In this document: positions 7,986-15,604 of the stretch, piece by piece
Position numbering within the stretch: the stretch's first letter is position 1
Layout of the letters: every line of letters starts with the position of its first letter
Origin: a virus
DNA: 37,232 nt
IMG/VR virus record: IMGVR_UViG_3300032249_000419
Span: 1-37,232 of that record
Reading direction: 5' to 3' (one strand)
The notes under the pieces: generated by a model
What the model saw: only the letters and a program-made list of their open reading frames with translations
Database searches by the model: none
Told to the model about the DNA's origin: nothing
Translations under genes and position numbers: made by a program

Positions 7986-8480
7986 ATGGAAGACTTCATC
8001 GACAAACTCTTCAAAGAAGACAACGTCGACTTCAGCGAGTACTATCCAGGTAGTAAGCGCAAAAGGCGTGCACCTAGTGCAGAGCCTGTTAAAAAGTTGC
8101 GCAAAACTACTGAGGAAGATAGCCTCCTCTCTAAGCCGGTAGTTAAAATATTACCTAACGGCAATACAATTGAATTGTTTAGCGCAGGCGCATTGTCTGA
8201 GGCACTTAACCGTCCTCTGGTAACATTGCGTTTGTGGGAACGCAAGGGTTATATTCCTCGCGCTCCCTACAGGCTCCGGTCTGTAGTTGTAGATGGAGTT
8301 AAAAAACCCGGCTGGCGAATGTATAGTCGTGATATGATAGACTCCGTACTAACAAGCTTTCAGTCCCGAAACCTCTTAGAGGCAACGAGGGTTGAATGGA
8401 ATCAACATCGAGATCTTTCAGTTGAAATACTGGAGAACTGGACTAAGATTCACCACGAAGAAACTAAACCTAAAAACTAA
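7986..8480 (+). CDS. MerR-like helix-turn-helix DNA-binding protein
   Basis: 164 residues; AAAGGAGGA at 7975-7983 fixes the start. Residues about 64-90 (IELFSAGALSEALNRPLVTLRLWERKGYIPRAPYR) match the MerR/excisionase winged helix: helix, turn, recognition helix, then the RxWExxGxIP turn. The N-terminus is acidic then strongly basic (GSKRKRRAP). It could regulate phage transcription or help position replication proteins. It ends against the ssDNA-binding protein gene. Confidence 0.7.
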   Translation: MEDFIDKLFKEDNVDFSEYYPGSKRKRRAPSAEPVKKLRKTTEEDSLLSKPVVKILPNGNTIELFSAGALSEALNRPLVTLRLWERKGYIPRAPYRLRSVVVDGVKKPGWRMYSRDMIDSVLTSFQSRNLLEATRVEWNQHRDLSVEILENWTKIHHEETKPKN

Positions 8481-8497
8481 TGGAAATGGAAATGGAA
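8480..8497 (+). repeat. Hexamer repeat ATGGAA x3 at gene start
   Basis: Three perfect copies of ATGGAA followed by a fourth ATG create four in-frame start codons, each preceded by GGAA. Loss or gain of a unit would keep the frame and alter only the Met-Glu leader. It may simply buffer start choice. Confidence 0.9.
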
Positions 8498-9196
8498 ATG
8501 GGCGTACGCCGTATAAATGTCGATTCTTACTTAGAAGACGACGCAGAAACAACCACCCCTGCTACTGAAGCTGATGTCTTTGAAGAAGACAGCGAAGATG
8601 AAGTTCCTGAGCGTTCTTCTGTAATTCAGGTTGGCTGGGGAGCAGCAAAGAAAGTTGCAAGCAAGGCTGCTAAGTCTTATGCAACCGACTTCCGCTTTGA
8701 AGAAGACGTTCAACTTATTAAGTTCTTGTCCTCAGAGCCAATGTGTTTTTCACAGCACTGGGTACAACGTCAGGGAAAGAAATCTTTTATCTGTCCAGGA
8801 ACTCCTGCTTGTCCTCTATGTCGTGCAGGTAACAACGCGGAAAGCAAGTTTGCTTTCTCAGTAGTTAATCTTTCAGCAGATGAGTCAGAGGATCTAACCG
8901 TACAGATGATGACTGTAGGTATTCGTTTGGTTACTCAATTGGGTAAACTTAATGAAGATCCTAAGACTGGTCCGCTTGACCGCATGTACTGGGCTGTAAG
9001 CAAGTCAGGCCAAGGTGCCAAGACAACTTACTCCATCATGCCAGTTAAAGATCGTGACCTTGCTGATGATTGGGATATTGACCCAACAGATGTTATTGCA
9101 GCATTAAAGTCTCTTAAGGCACTTGATGCCGACTCACTTCGTCCTAACACTATGGACGAGTTGAAGGCTATTGCTCGCGAAATGCCTGAGGAATAA
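8480..9196 (+). CDS. Putative zinc-containing ssDNA-binding protein
   Basis: 238 residues. H93, C105, C111 and C114 (QHW ... CPGTPACPLC) give H-x11-C-x5-C-x2-C, close to the zinc site of T4 gp32. The surrounding segment (VQLIKFLSSEPMCFSQHWVQ) and a beta-rich core with acidic ends also fit phage SSBs. An SSB is otherwise missing from this replisome. The acidic stretch is N-terminal (residues 19-44), and the C-terminus also ends acidic (REMPEE). The start is ambiguous among four in-frame ATGs at 8480, 8486, 8492 and 8498. Confidence 0.65.
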   Translation: MEMEMEMGVRRINVDSYLEDDAETTTPATEADVFEEDSEDEVPERSSVIQVGWGAAKKVASKAAKSYATDFRFEEDVQLIKFLSSEPMCFSQHWVQRQGKKSFICPGTPACPLCRAGNNAESKFAFSVVNLSADESEDLTVQMMTVGIRLVTQLGKLNEDPKTGPLDRMYWAVSKSGQGAKTTYSIMPVKDRDLADDWDIDPTDVIAALKSLKALDADSLRPNTMDELKAIAREMPEE

Positions 9197-9209
9197 ACTT
9201 CCCCTGAAT

Positions 9210-9250
9210 GTGGCTCCTAGGTTTCCTCCCCTCCTTCACCTAGGAGCCAC
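9210..9250 (+). terminator. Strong hairpin after replication operon
   Basis: GTGGCTCCTAGG at 9210-9221 pairs perfectly with CCTAGGAGCCAC at 9239-9250 around a 17-base pyrimidine-rich loop. No T-run follows, so it may be an inefficient terminator, a transcript-stabilising hairpin, or a processing site in front of the tRNA, which starts six bases later. Confidence 0.6.
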
Positions 9251-9255
9251 AACCA

Positions 9256-9328
9256 TCCCTCGTAGCTCAATGGATAGAGCAAATGGTTTCTACCCATTAG
9301 GTTGGGGGTTCGAGTCCCTTCGAGGGAA
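9256..9328 (+). tRNA. tRNA-Arg (anticodon UCU)
   Basis: Full cloverleaf. Acceptor TCCCTCG pairs with CGAGGGA; D arm GCTC/GAGC; anticodon stem AATGG/CCATT with loop TTTCTAC, anticodon TCT; T arm GGGGG/CCCTT (two G-T pairs) with loop TTCGAGT; discriminator A. CCA is not encoded. It reads AGA (and AGG by wobble), a codon used heavily in genes from about 16.7 to 26 kb but hardly at all in the left replication genes. Confidence 0.93.
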
Positions 9329-9359
9329 CGCAGAATACCTACTAATACATTGGAGAAAC

Positions 9360-9551
9360 ATGTTTAACAAATCTATGAGTAAAAAACAACTTGAAGCAGA
9401 ACTTGAAGCAATGCAAAATTGGAACGCAACTCGCGATATGCATGACCATATTAAATCTGTTGAGAGCCAGTTATATGCTCGCTTAACTTATTTAGAGCGT
9501 GAACTTCTTACAGTACGCTCAGAACTTTTTAAACTAAAAAACGATAACTAA
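9360..9551 (+). CDS. Small coiled-coil protein between two tRNAs
   Basis: 63 residues from ATG 9360, preceded by TTGGAGA. The longer frame back to 9171 would run through the tRNA and is rejected. Almost the whole protein is a charged heptad-like helix (KKQLEAELEAMQNWN, then LYARLTYLERELLTVRSELFKL), so it probably forms a coiled coil. No known function. A strong terminator starts right at its stop. Confidence 0.65.
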   Translation: MFNKSMSKKQLEAELEAMQNWNATRDMHDHIKSVESQLYARLTYLERELLTVRSELFKLKNDN

Positions 9552-9587
9552 AGCAAAAGCCCTGGGTTAATTCCTGGGGCTTTTGCT
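9552..9587 (+). terminator. Rho-independent terminator
   Basis: AGCAAAAGCCC at 9552-9562 pairs perfectly with GGGCTTTTGCT at 9577-9587; the 3' arm itself carries TTTT. It lies directly after the small coiled-coil gene and four bases before tRNA-Asn. Its A/T-rich outer stem could work in either direction. Confidence 0.75.
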
Positions 9588-9590
9588 AAA

Positions 9591-9662
9591 TGACTACTAG
9601 CTCAACGGCAGAGCTGGCGACTGTTAATCGCCCGGTTCCTGGTTCGAATCCAGGGTAGTCAG
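9591..9662 (+). tRNA. tRNA-Asn (anticodon GUU)
   Basis: Acceptor TGACTAC/GTAGTCA, D arm GCTC/GAGC, anticodon stem GGCGA/TCGCC with loop CTGTTAA (anticodon GTT), T arm CCTGG/CCAGG with loop TTCGAAT, discriminator G. All stems are perfect; CCA is not encoded. It lies 37 bases before the DNA polymerase gene. Confidence 0.94.
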
Positions 9663-9699
9663 CGTGTGATACACTGTACCACTGGCTATTGGAGATGGA

Positions 9700-11637
9700 A
9701 TGAATATAGTAACTACTACAGAACAACTGACAGAAGTTGTAAAAGCTTATTTGGCGCAAGACGCCTTTGTATTTGACGTAGAAACAATGGGCGACTTTCG
9801 TGGAGACCCACGGCAGAACAAAGTTGTGTGGATCGCTATGGCTACTGAAGGCCGTGTGGACGTTATCCCTATGGGTCACCCTAACGGTAAATACCTACAT
9901 ACAAATTACCCCTTGCTACCTTCCGCAAAATTGCGGGCAGAAAAAGGTTTGGCACTTCGACCTACTGATTACAGTAAGGATGAGAAGAAAGCTGAAAAAG
10001 TATTTGAACCTGCTCCAGAACAGCTAACTGCTGGAGAAGTATTTAAAGCTTTAACTCCTTTGTTTGAGAGCGATAGTTTAAAGGTAGGCCACAACTTAAA
10101 GTTTGACGTTCAGTCTGTATCTAAATACTTTAAGTTTATTCCAGCGCCTAATTACGCTTGCACACTTGTTGCTTCTTTTATTCTTGACAATCGTACTAAC
10201 CATAACTTGGGTCTTGATGATTGTTTAAAGCGAGAGTTTGACCACGAAATGGTAAAGGGAGTAGGTAAGAAAATTGAAGACTATGATTTTGACACTGTTG
10301 CAACTTACGCAGGACTTGACGCTGAGTGGACTTGGAAACTTTGGAAACAGCTTGAGGCTCGTCTTGATGAAAAGAAAATGCGCAAACTATTTAACTTGGA
10401 AATGGACGTTCTTGGTGTCCTATGTAGCATGGAACTGCGTGGTGCTGACATTGATCTTGACGCACTTCGTCTTTTAAAGGTTGACCTAGAAACCCAACTA
10501 GAAGAAACAAAAGCAAACATCTATAAAGCAGCAGGCAAGCCTCTTAACATTAACTCAAACACTGAGAAGCAAACCATTTTGTTTAGTACCAAGAAAGAAG
10601 GTGGGCGGGGGTTACGTGCAAAACTGCTTACCCCTAAAGGTTTCCCTGCAGTTAGCGCCGAAGCACTAGAACATTTCCGAGGCAAAGACGATCTTGTAGA
10701 TGGCATTCTTGCGTACTCTGATTTAAATAAACTTATGACAACATATGTAGTTCCGTATCTTGGTGGCGACATTACTCGAACCTTAAACGGTAAGTCTAAG
10801 ATTGTTGAGAAGCGCAGCATCCTGCTTAAGGGACGAGTGCATACAGACTTTGTTCAGTACGGTACTGAGACCGGACGGTTTAGTAGCCGTAACCCTAACC
10901 TGCAGAACATCCCCAATCCTCGCACAGCAAACGGTAAAGCAATCCGTAATTTGTTTGTAGCTCCCCCAGAGCACAAATTAGTAGTCGCTGACTATTCACA
11001 GATTGAACCTCGTATAATTGCTTCATTCTCTGAGGATAGGGTTATGAAACAGTCTTACTTAGAAGGCGAAGACATCTATACAGCTATTGCTAACCGTATG
11101 GGTGTTGACCGTGCTGCAGGCAAGGTGCTTATTCTTTCTATGTCATACGGCGTAGGACCAGACAAGATTGCAAGCCAGATCGGTGTTACACCTGCTGTGG
11201 CTAAAGATCTACTAATTGGCTTTGAGAAGAACTTCCCAAGCCTTAGTCGGTACAAAGCACAGGTTGTAAAAGAAAGCCGCAACCGTACCCCAGAACCTTA
11301 CGCTGAGACTATCCTTAAACGACGCCGGTACATTCCAGACCTACGGTCTAAAGATCAATGGCAACGGTCACGGGCTGAGCGTCAGGCTTTTAACACCGTT
11401 ATTCAGGGCTCAGCAGCAGACCTCATTAAGGTAGCAATGGTGAGGGCGGACGCTATGATCCCAGAAGGTGCTAAACTTATCCTTACCGTCCATGACGAAC
11501 TTGTGACTATCGCCCCAGACCATTTGGCTGAGGAGACTGCGGCAAGTATTAGGCAGGCTATGGAAGGTATAAAAGTGCTCAGCATTCCGTTGATCGCTGA
11601 CATTAAAATAGTAAACCGTTGGGGTGAGGCTAAATGA
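9700..11637 (+). CDS. polA: Family A DNA polymerase with 3'-5' exonuclease
   Basis: 645 residues. The exonuclease domain has DVET (D26, E28), GHNLKFD, and YAGLDAEW, a complete proofreading site. The polymerase domain has motif A VVADYSQIEPR (D431), O-helix R471-x3-K475-x3-L479-x3-Y483-G, QGSAADL, and motif C TVHDE (D599). There is no 5'-3' exonuclease domain, as usual for phage polymerases. Position 479, equivalent to E. coli Phe762, is Leu, a variant known in environmental phage polymerases. GGAG at 9691-9694 supports the start. It is the replicative polymerase of this phage. Confidence 0.95.
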   Translation: MNIVTTTEQLTEVVKAYLAQDAFVFDVETMGDFRGDPRQNKVVWIAMATEGRVDVIPMGHPNGKYLHTNYPLLPSAKLRAEKGLALRPTDYSKDEKKAEKVFEPAPEQLTAGEVFKALTPLFESDSLKVGHNLKFDVQSVSKYFKFIPAPNYACTLVASFILDNRTNHNLGLDDCLKREFDHEMVKGVGKKIEDYDFDTVATYAGLDAEWTWKLWKQLEARLDEKKMRKLFNLEMDVLGVLCSMELRGADIDLDALRLLKVDLETQLEETKANIYKAAGKPLNINSNTEKQTILFSTKKEGGRGLRAKLLTPKGFPAVSAEALEHFRGKDDLVDGILAYSDLNKLMTTYVVPYLGGDITRTLNGKSKIVEKRSILLKGRVHTDFVQYGTETGRFSSRNPNLQNIPNPRTANGKAIRNLFVAPPEHKLVVADYSQIEPRIIASFSEDRVMKQSYLEGEDIYTAIANRMGVDRAAGKVLILSMSYGVGPDKIASQIGVTPAVAKDLLIGFEKNFPSLSRYKAQVVKESRNRTPEPYAETILKRRRYIPDLRSKDQWQRSRAERQAFNTVIQGSAADLIKVAMVRADAMIPEGAKLILTVHDELVTIAPDHLAEETAASIRQAMEGIKVLSIPLIADIKIVNRWGEAK

Positions 11638-12080
11638 AGTGGTTTAAGAAAAAACATCCAGAGAAACATTCTAAAGAGGTTAAGACCGAAATTCTTACAC
11701 TCCAGGTGAGCACGCTTATTAGGAATCTTCTTTATGATTCTTTATTAGAAAACCCTGAATCAATATCTCACCGTTTAGGTCTACCTCCTATTTCTGAAGA
11801 AGTATCTGAAATGGAACAGGAAGCTAGTACCGCGCGTATTAAAAGAATTGAAGTCTTGCTGCCGTTTATAACGGCCCACGCAGATATGTACTCAGAGATT
11901 TCATTTGCAAAATACTGTTCTGTAATGAGTCTTGATGATATGTCAGAGTCAGCCCAGGAAACTGTGTCCTCTCTTTTTAAATTAATTTCGTTTGCTTCTG
12001 CAACCTCATGCCTATCAACCTTGGTTGACCTCGGGTTAGTAGAAGTTCCTGTATTGGAGTTAGATATTTATGGCAAATGA
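11634..12080 (+). CDS. Hypothetical helical protein
   Basis: 148 residues, ATGA-coupled to the polymerase stop. The N-terminus is very basic (MKWFKKKHPEKHSKE); the rest is predicted helical with a hydrophobic middle (RIKRIEVLLPFITAHADMYS) and a C-terminal segment SLFKLISFASATSCLSTLVDLGLVEV that could pack a helical bundle. No recognised family. The next gene overlaps its last 11 bases. Confidence 0.7.
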   Translation: MKWFKKKHPEKHSKEVKTEILTLQVSTLIRNLLYDSLLENPESISHRLGLPPISEEVSEMEQEASTARIKRIEVLLPFITAHADMYSEISFAKYCSVMSLDDMSESAQETVSSLFKLISFASATSCLSTLVDLGLVEVPVLELDIYGK

Positions 12081-12462
12081 TTTTTGGGCTAAGAAGTTAG
12101 GAACGCCTCCTGCAACACAGCAGGGGTTGCCACCTAGCTATCCACCTAGACCGACTCAGCCTCACGTACCTCAGTATGCTCAAAGTCCGCAGGTTTCTTA
12201 CGACCCTGCTCAAGACCAGTTGGTAAGCCGCGCACAAAGTAGTAGAATGCACGATAAGTGCCCAGGATGTTATTCAGGTAATTACTTTGCGCCAACGGGT
12301 ACACAACTTAAACGTTGCTATGACTGTGGTTATCCCATAGTGCAGTCCGGCACAGGAGCAGGTATGCCAGGCGGTTCAGCTGGCGGACCATCTACTCCAT
12401 CAAGGCAAGTATCAACAGCAAACAATTTCAACCCCACAGTAATCGTAGATAGGATTGGCTAA
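12070..12462 (+). CDS. Pro-rich protein with zinc ribbon
   Basis: 130 residues. A disordered Pro/Gln-rich N-terminus (PPSYPPRPTQPHVPQ) is followed by a compact four-Cys ribbon (CPGC ... CYDCGYPI, residues about 64-88) and a Gly/Ser/Pro-rich tail ending VIVDRIG. The layout of a folded ribbon between flexible arms suggests a protein-interaction adaptor. It sits between polymerase and RecA-like genes, with a one-base overlap to the latter. Confidence 0.7.
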   Translation: MANDFWAKKLGTPPATQQGLPPSYPPRPTQPHVPQYAQSPQVSYDPAQDQLVSRAQSSRMHDKCPGCYSGNYFAPTGTQLKRCYDCGYPIVQSGTGAGMPGGSAGGPSTPSRQVSTANNFNPTVIVDRIG

Positions 12463-13517
12463 TGGCTTTCAACGCTGAAGTATTAAAAATCGCAGCACAG
12501 ATTAATAAAAAACTTGGTGCAGGAACTGCACTACCTGCAAGCCACGTAAAGCTTGCTCCACGTATTCCAACAGGCTCACTTACCCTCGATGTAGTACTCG
12601 GTGGAGGCTGGCCTATGAATCATTGGGTAGAAATTATTGGTGACCCTTCTCATGGTAAAACCGCGCTTGCTCTAAAGACTATTGCTACTAACCAAGCACG
12701 CGACCCAGAGTTCACCACAGTATGGATTGCTGCAGAACAGTTTGACGCAGATTACGCACGTATGTGTGGAGTAGATACTGATCGTGTATTGCTAGTAGAA
12801 AGCAATATTATGGAAGACGCCTACGAAGCAGTCATCCAGTTTTGTGATTCAAAGTCTGTAGATATGGTTGTAGTTGACTCACTTCCAGCGCTAGTTCCTG
12901 GAGCGGAAGATGAGAAGCATATGGACGAGTTCACAGTTGGTCGCGGAGCTTTGCTAACTGGAAAGTTTTTCCGCAAAGTTGGTAAAGCAACTAAGCGAGC
13001 ATTAGATGGCACAGACCGCCCAGTATTGGGAATCATTATTAACCAGTACCGCATGAAGATTGGCGTTATGCACGGCGACCCACGCACCACTCCTGGTGGC
13101 GTAGGTAAAGACTACGCATACTCAATTCGTTGCGAAGTAAAACGTGATGATTGGCTTGAAGTAGGTACAGGACAAGACAAGCGCCGCATTGGCCAGACTA
13201 TTCGTGTACGAACCATTAAGAACAAGACTTTCCCACCACAACAGACTGCATACCTCGACTTTTATTTTGCTGGTGGAGGAGCCATTGACCGTGGAGACTT
13301 TGACACTGCTAAGGAAGTAATCGCCTTGTGCGTACTTAACGGCATTGTTGAACGTCGTGGCGGATGGTTGTACTACGGAGAACGTAAATGGAATGGTAGC
13401 CAGGCTATGCTTGAGGCTATCCGTGAAGAGATTGACCTTAAAGAAGAGCTATCCCTTGCAGTGATGGACGTAACTCGTAAGAACCCAGTCGTATTGGCAG
13501 CAGATGACGAAGACTAA
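12462..13517 (+). CDS. recA: RecA-like recombinase
   Basis: 351 residues. Walker A is GDPSHGKT at 60-67, the catalytic Glu is in AAEQFDADYA (E92), Walker B is VVVDS at 136-140, and an L1/L2 region and INQYR follow. The length and core match RecA; the ends differ, as in phage recombinases of the UvsX/RecA type. It would form a filament on ssDNA for strand exchange. Neighbouring resolvase, Cas4-like exonuclease and RuvC-like genes make a full recombination module. Confidence 0.9.
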   Translation: MAFNAEVLKIAAQINKKLGAGTALPASHVKLAPRIPTGSLTLDVVLGGGWPMNHWVEIIGDPSHGKTALALKTIATNQARDPEFTTVWIAAEQFDADYARMCGVDTDRVLLVESNIMEDAYEAVIQFCDSKSVDMVVVDSLPALVPGAEDEKHMDEFTVGRGALLTGKFFRKVGKATKRALDGTDRPVLGIIINQYRMKIGVMHGDPRTTPGGVGKDYAYSIRCEVKRDDWLEVGTGQDKRRIGQTIRVRTIKNKTFPPQQTAYLDFYFAGGGAIDRGDFDTAKEVIALCVLNGIVERRGGWLYYGERKWNGSQAMLEAIREEIDLKEELSLAVMDVTRKNPVVLAADDED

Positions 13518-13614
13518 TTTTTTTTCTTGTGGGTTTTGTAACGAGGTCTACCCAAAGTTTCTTACTTTAGAAACCCACATACCTTTTAACTTAGGTTTTA
13601 ACAATGAAAAGTGA
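13504..13614 (+). CDS. Possible 36-residue CxxC microprotein
   Basis: ATG 13504 lies inside the end of the recA-like gene and TGA 13612-13614 inside the start of the next gene, so it would fill an otherwise 86-base gap. The product reads MTKTNFFSCGFCNEVYPKF, then LTLETHIPFNLGFNNEK, with CGFC and a later His, like half a zinc finger. There is no clear ribosome site. The overlaps and Cys pair fit this phage's style, but it could be chance. Confidence 0.35.
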   Translation: MTKTNFFSCGFCNEVYPKFLTLETHIPFNLGFNNEK

Positions 13615-13930
13615 AGGACAAAAGCAATCTCTTAAGCATGAGAAGCGTTTAGAGAGTGCACTTGGAGGGCAGCGTAGTGCTGCCTCCGGTGCATTCTGGT
13701 CTCGTAAAGGCGACGTTCGTACAGATGACTTATTGATTGAGCATAAATGGACAAGTAAAAAGTCTTTCACTCTAAAATCAGATATTTTAGAAAAGATTAT
13801 TACAGAAGCAATCTTAGATAGTCGTACCCCCGTGTTGGGTATCAGCCTCAATAATAGAAACTATGTACTTCTTGAAGAAGAAGACTTCTTTGAACTACGC
13901 AACGCCGCACAAGGAGAACATAGTGGATAA
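13604..13930 (+). CDS. PD-(D/E)XK nuclease, Holliday-junction-resolvase-like
   Basis: 108 residues. GDVRTDDLLIEHKWTSKKS contains D37, E46 and K48 in the D...ExK arrangement of PD-(D/E)XK nucleases, with a Gly/Arg-rich N-terminus (ALGGQRSAASGAFWSRKGD) and a following helix, as in small archaeal-type resolvases and related phage endonucleases. It would cut branched or recombination intermediates. It is the first of two resolvase-type nucleases here, the other being the RuvC-like protein at 16136. Confidence 0.7.
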   Translation: MKSEGQKQSLKHEKRLESALGGQRSAASGAFWSRKGDVRTDDLLIEHKWTSKKSFTLKSDILEKIITEAILDSRTPVLGISLNNRNYVLLEEEDFFELRNAAQGEHSG

Positions 13931-14273
13931 GTACGCAGATCCTAAATGGACCTGGAGATACCAAGCGAAATGCAGACATGAGGATACTGAGATATTCTTT
14001 CCTCCTCGTGACAAAGACAAATACAAACCAATTGCAGATAAAGCAAAAGCAATTTGTTTTGGAAAAGATGGCAGACCTCCCTGCCCCGTAAGAATTCAAT
14101 GCTTAACTGATGCAATTGTTATTGACGAAGAGCACGGAATCTTTGGGGGTATGTCTCACAGAGAACGAAACGCTATGAAACGTAAGTACGAAAAAGCAAA
14201 CATGACTTTGGAAGAGTGGCTAAAAAATGGCGGAAAAGCGTACGACAAAAAAAACACAGACCCAGCTGTCTAA
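13923..14273 (+). CDS. WhiB-like protein with expanded Cys spacing
   Basis: 116 residues from GTG 13923, which is preceded by AAGGAG; an upstream ATG at 13863 lies deep in the previous gene. Cysteines at 17, 45, 54 and 60 and the turn GIFGG at 72-76, followed by RERNAMKRKY, match WhiB. The usual CxxC is however C-x8-C (CFGKDGRPPC), a six-residue insertion between the second and third ligands. Whether it still holds a [4Fe-4S] cluster is unknown. It overlaps the Cas4-like gene by 47 bases. Confidence 0.75.
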   Translation: MDKYADPKWTWRYQAKCRHEDTEIFFPPRDKDKYKPIADKAKAICFGKDGRPPCPVRIQCLTDAIVIDEEHGIFGGMSHRERNAMKRKYEKANMTLEEWLKNGGKAYDKKNTDPAV

Positions 14274-15132
14274 GTTTTTAGAAACAAAGAAGCGAGAGAC
14301 TCGTTTAATTGGTCCTATTGAAAGACACCTGTTAGCACGAACTCCGGAGCATCGTCCGCAAGACGTACTGCACCCTAGCGATTTAATTAAAAAAGAATGG
14401 TGTGCGTTGCACGCGTATCACGCTTTGAAGGGCAACTACGTCTCTACTTCCGACACACCAAACTTGCGCCTGCAGTCCATCTTTGACGAAGGCCACGCTA
14501 TTCACGCTAAATGGCAAGCCTGGATTAGCGAGATGGGCAACATGTATGGTCGTTGGGAATGCCATACCTGCGGGTATGTAAGTAGCAATACCATTACACC
14601 TTGCTGCCCACTACACGGCATTGAAGCTAAGTTTACTTACAAAGAAGTTAATTTAGTTTCAGCAAAACATAAGATTTTTGGCCACACTGATGGTTGGGTC
14701 AAAGGTATTGGGGAAGACTTCTTAATTGAAATTAAATCAATTGGTACTGGCACTATCCGGTTTGAGCAACCATCTTTGTTAGCTCAAGCAGACGGTGACC
14801 TAGAAAAAGCTTGGCGCAGTATTCGTCAACCTTTTTACACACATAGGCTTCAGGGGCAGATGTATCTGCATTTAACTCACCTAATGGTTGAGGAGGGCTT
14901 GCTAGAGTCTGCCCCTGATGAAATTGTTTTTTTGTATGAACTAAAAGCAAACCAGGACTACAAAGAGTTTGCCGTAAAATATGACTCAGAGTTTGTGGCA
15001 CCATTTTTTGAAGCAGCGCTTGATGTATCTTGGGCGGTTGACAACAATATGCCGCCTGCATGTAATATAGACCCAGTGAATGGTTGCAAGCGTTGTGCAA
15101 CCTTACGTACAGAGGAGGAAGTAAATGAATAA
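14227..15132 (+). CDS. Cas4-like RecB-family Fe-S exonuclease
   Basis: 301 residues. The nuclease core has H90, D155 (GHTDGW), E168-x-K170 (LIEIKS) and GQMYLHL. C59 together with C279, C287 and C290 near the C-terminus gives the Cas4/AddB-type [4Fe-4S] ligand set. An additional CHTC ... CCPLH segment (112-130) looks like a small zinc knuckle inserted in the core. No CRISPR array or cas1/cas2 is present; in phages such proteins act in DNA end processing and recombination, which suits the adjacent recA-like and resolvase genes. Confidence 0.8.
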   Translation: MAEKRTTKKTQTQLSKFLETKKRETRLIGPIERHLLARTPEHRPQDVLHPSDLIKKEWCALHAYHALKGNYVSTSDTPNLRLQSIFDEGHAIHAKWQAWISEMGNMYGRWECHTCGYVSSNTITPCCPLHGIEAKFTYKEVNLVSAKHKIFGHTDGWVKGIGEDFLIEIKSIGTGTIRFEQPSLLAQADGDLEKAWRSIRQPFYTHRLQGQMYLHLTHLMVEEGLLESAPDEIVFLYELKANQDYKEFAVKYDSEFVAPFFEAALDVSWAVDNNMPPACNIDPVNGCKRCATLRTEEEVNE

Positions 15133-15604
15133 AAGTGGACATGCCGTGGCAGCCCTTGAAGAGCGTGGTTTCCGGTTAGCAAAGAAACCTAAGGTAGACA
15201 TTCCTGATCTCCCACGAGATATCACAGACTTACACGATGATGACCTCATGGACCTATTCGTTCAGTTCACTGGTTGGACAGACCATTTGTCTAGCCAGCT
15301 AGCCATCGCGGCTATTGACGAACGTGAAGCAGACAGGTCTGTGTCAGCAGCAGAGTCTCAAGCAATGTTGGCTAATTGGAAAGGTGGAACTGGAGATCGT
15401 ATTGCCGTAGTAAAGGCACAGATTTCTATAGACCCAGTAGTACAAGAGTTAACTAAAGACCTTGATGAAAAGTACGCTTACCGAAAACTATTAGAAACCC
15501 TTTACCAAAACGTAGAACGCGACTCAGCCGTAGTTTCACGAGAGTTAACCCGACGCACCTCTGATGGTGGATTTAACGCTCGCAAACGAAAGTTCACTAC
15601 CTGA
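15125..15604 (+). CDS. Hypothetical helical protein in recombination operon
   Basis: 159 residues; AGAGGAGGAAG directly upstream is a very strong ribosome site. After a flexible basic N-terminus the protein is mostly helical (DDLMDLFVQFTGWTDHLSSQLAIAAIDEREADRS, with a second long helix over DEKYAYRKLLETLYQNVERDSAVVSRELTRR). It ends with a basic tail (NARKRKF). It may be a nucleic-acid or complex-assembly factor, but I recognise no family. It overlaps both neighbours by a few bases. Confidence 0.7.
   Translation: MNKSGHAVAALEERGFRLAKKPKVDIPDLPRDITDLHDDDLMDLFVQFTGWTDHLSSQLAIAAIDEREADRSVSAAESQAMLANWKGGTGDRIAVVKAQISIDPVVQELTKDLDEKYAYRKLLETLYQNVERDSAVVSRELTRRTSDGGFNARKRKFTT

Noticed and set aside
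7900-8142. 80-codon ORF between the coiled-coil gene and the HTH gene
   Set aside because: It overlaps both; Ser/Thr/Lys-rich shadow composition; the HTH gene start at 7986 has a much better ribosome site.
9171-9359. Extension of the small coiled-coil gene upstream
   Set aside because: It would translate through the hairpin and tRNA-Arg; the ATG at 9360 has its own ribosome site.
14227-15132. Cas4-like gene as part of a CRISPR system
   Set aside because: No repeat array, cas1 or cas2 anywhere in the window; phage Cas4-like exonucleases commonly stand in recombination modules.
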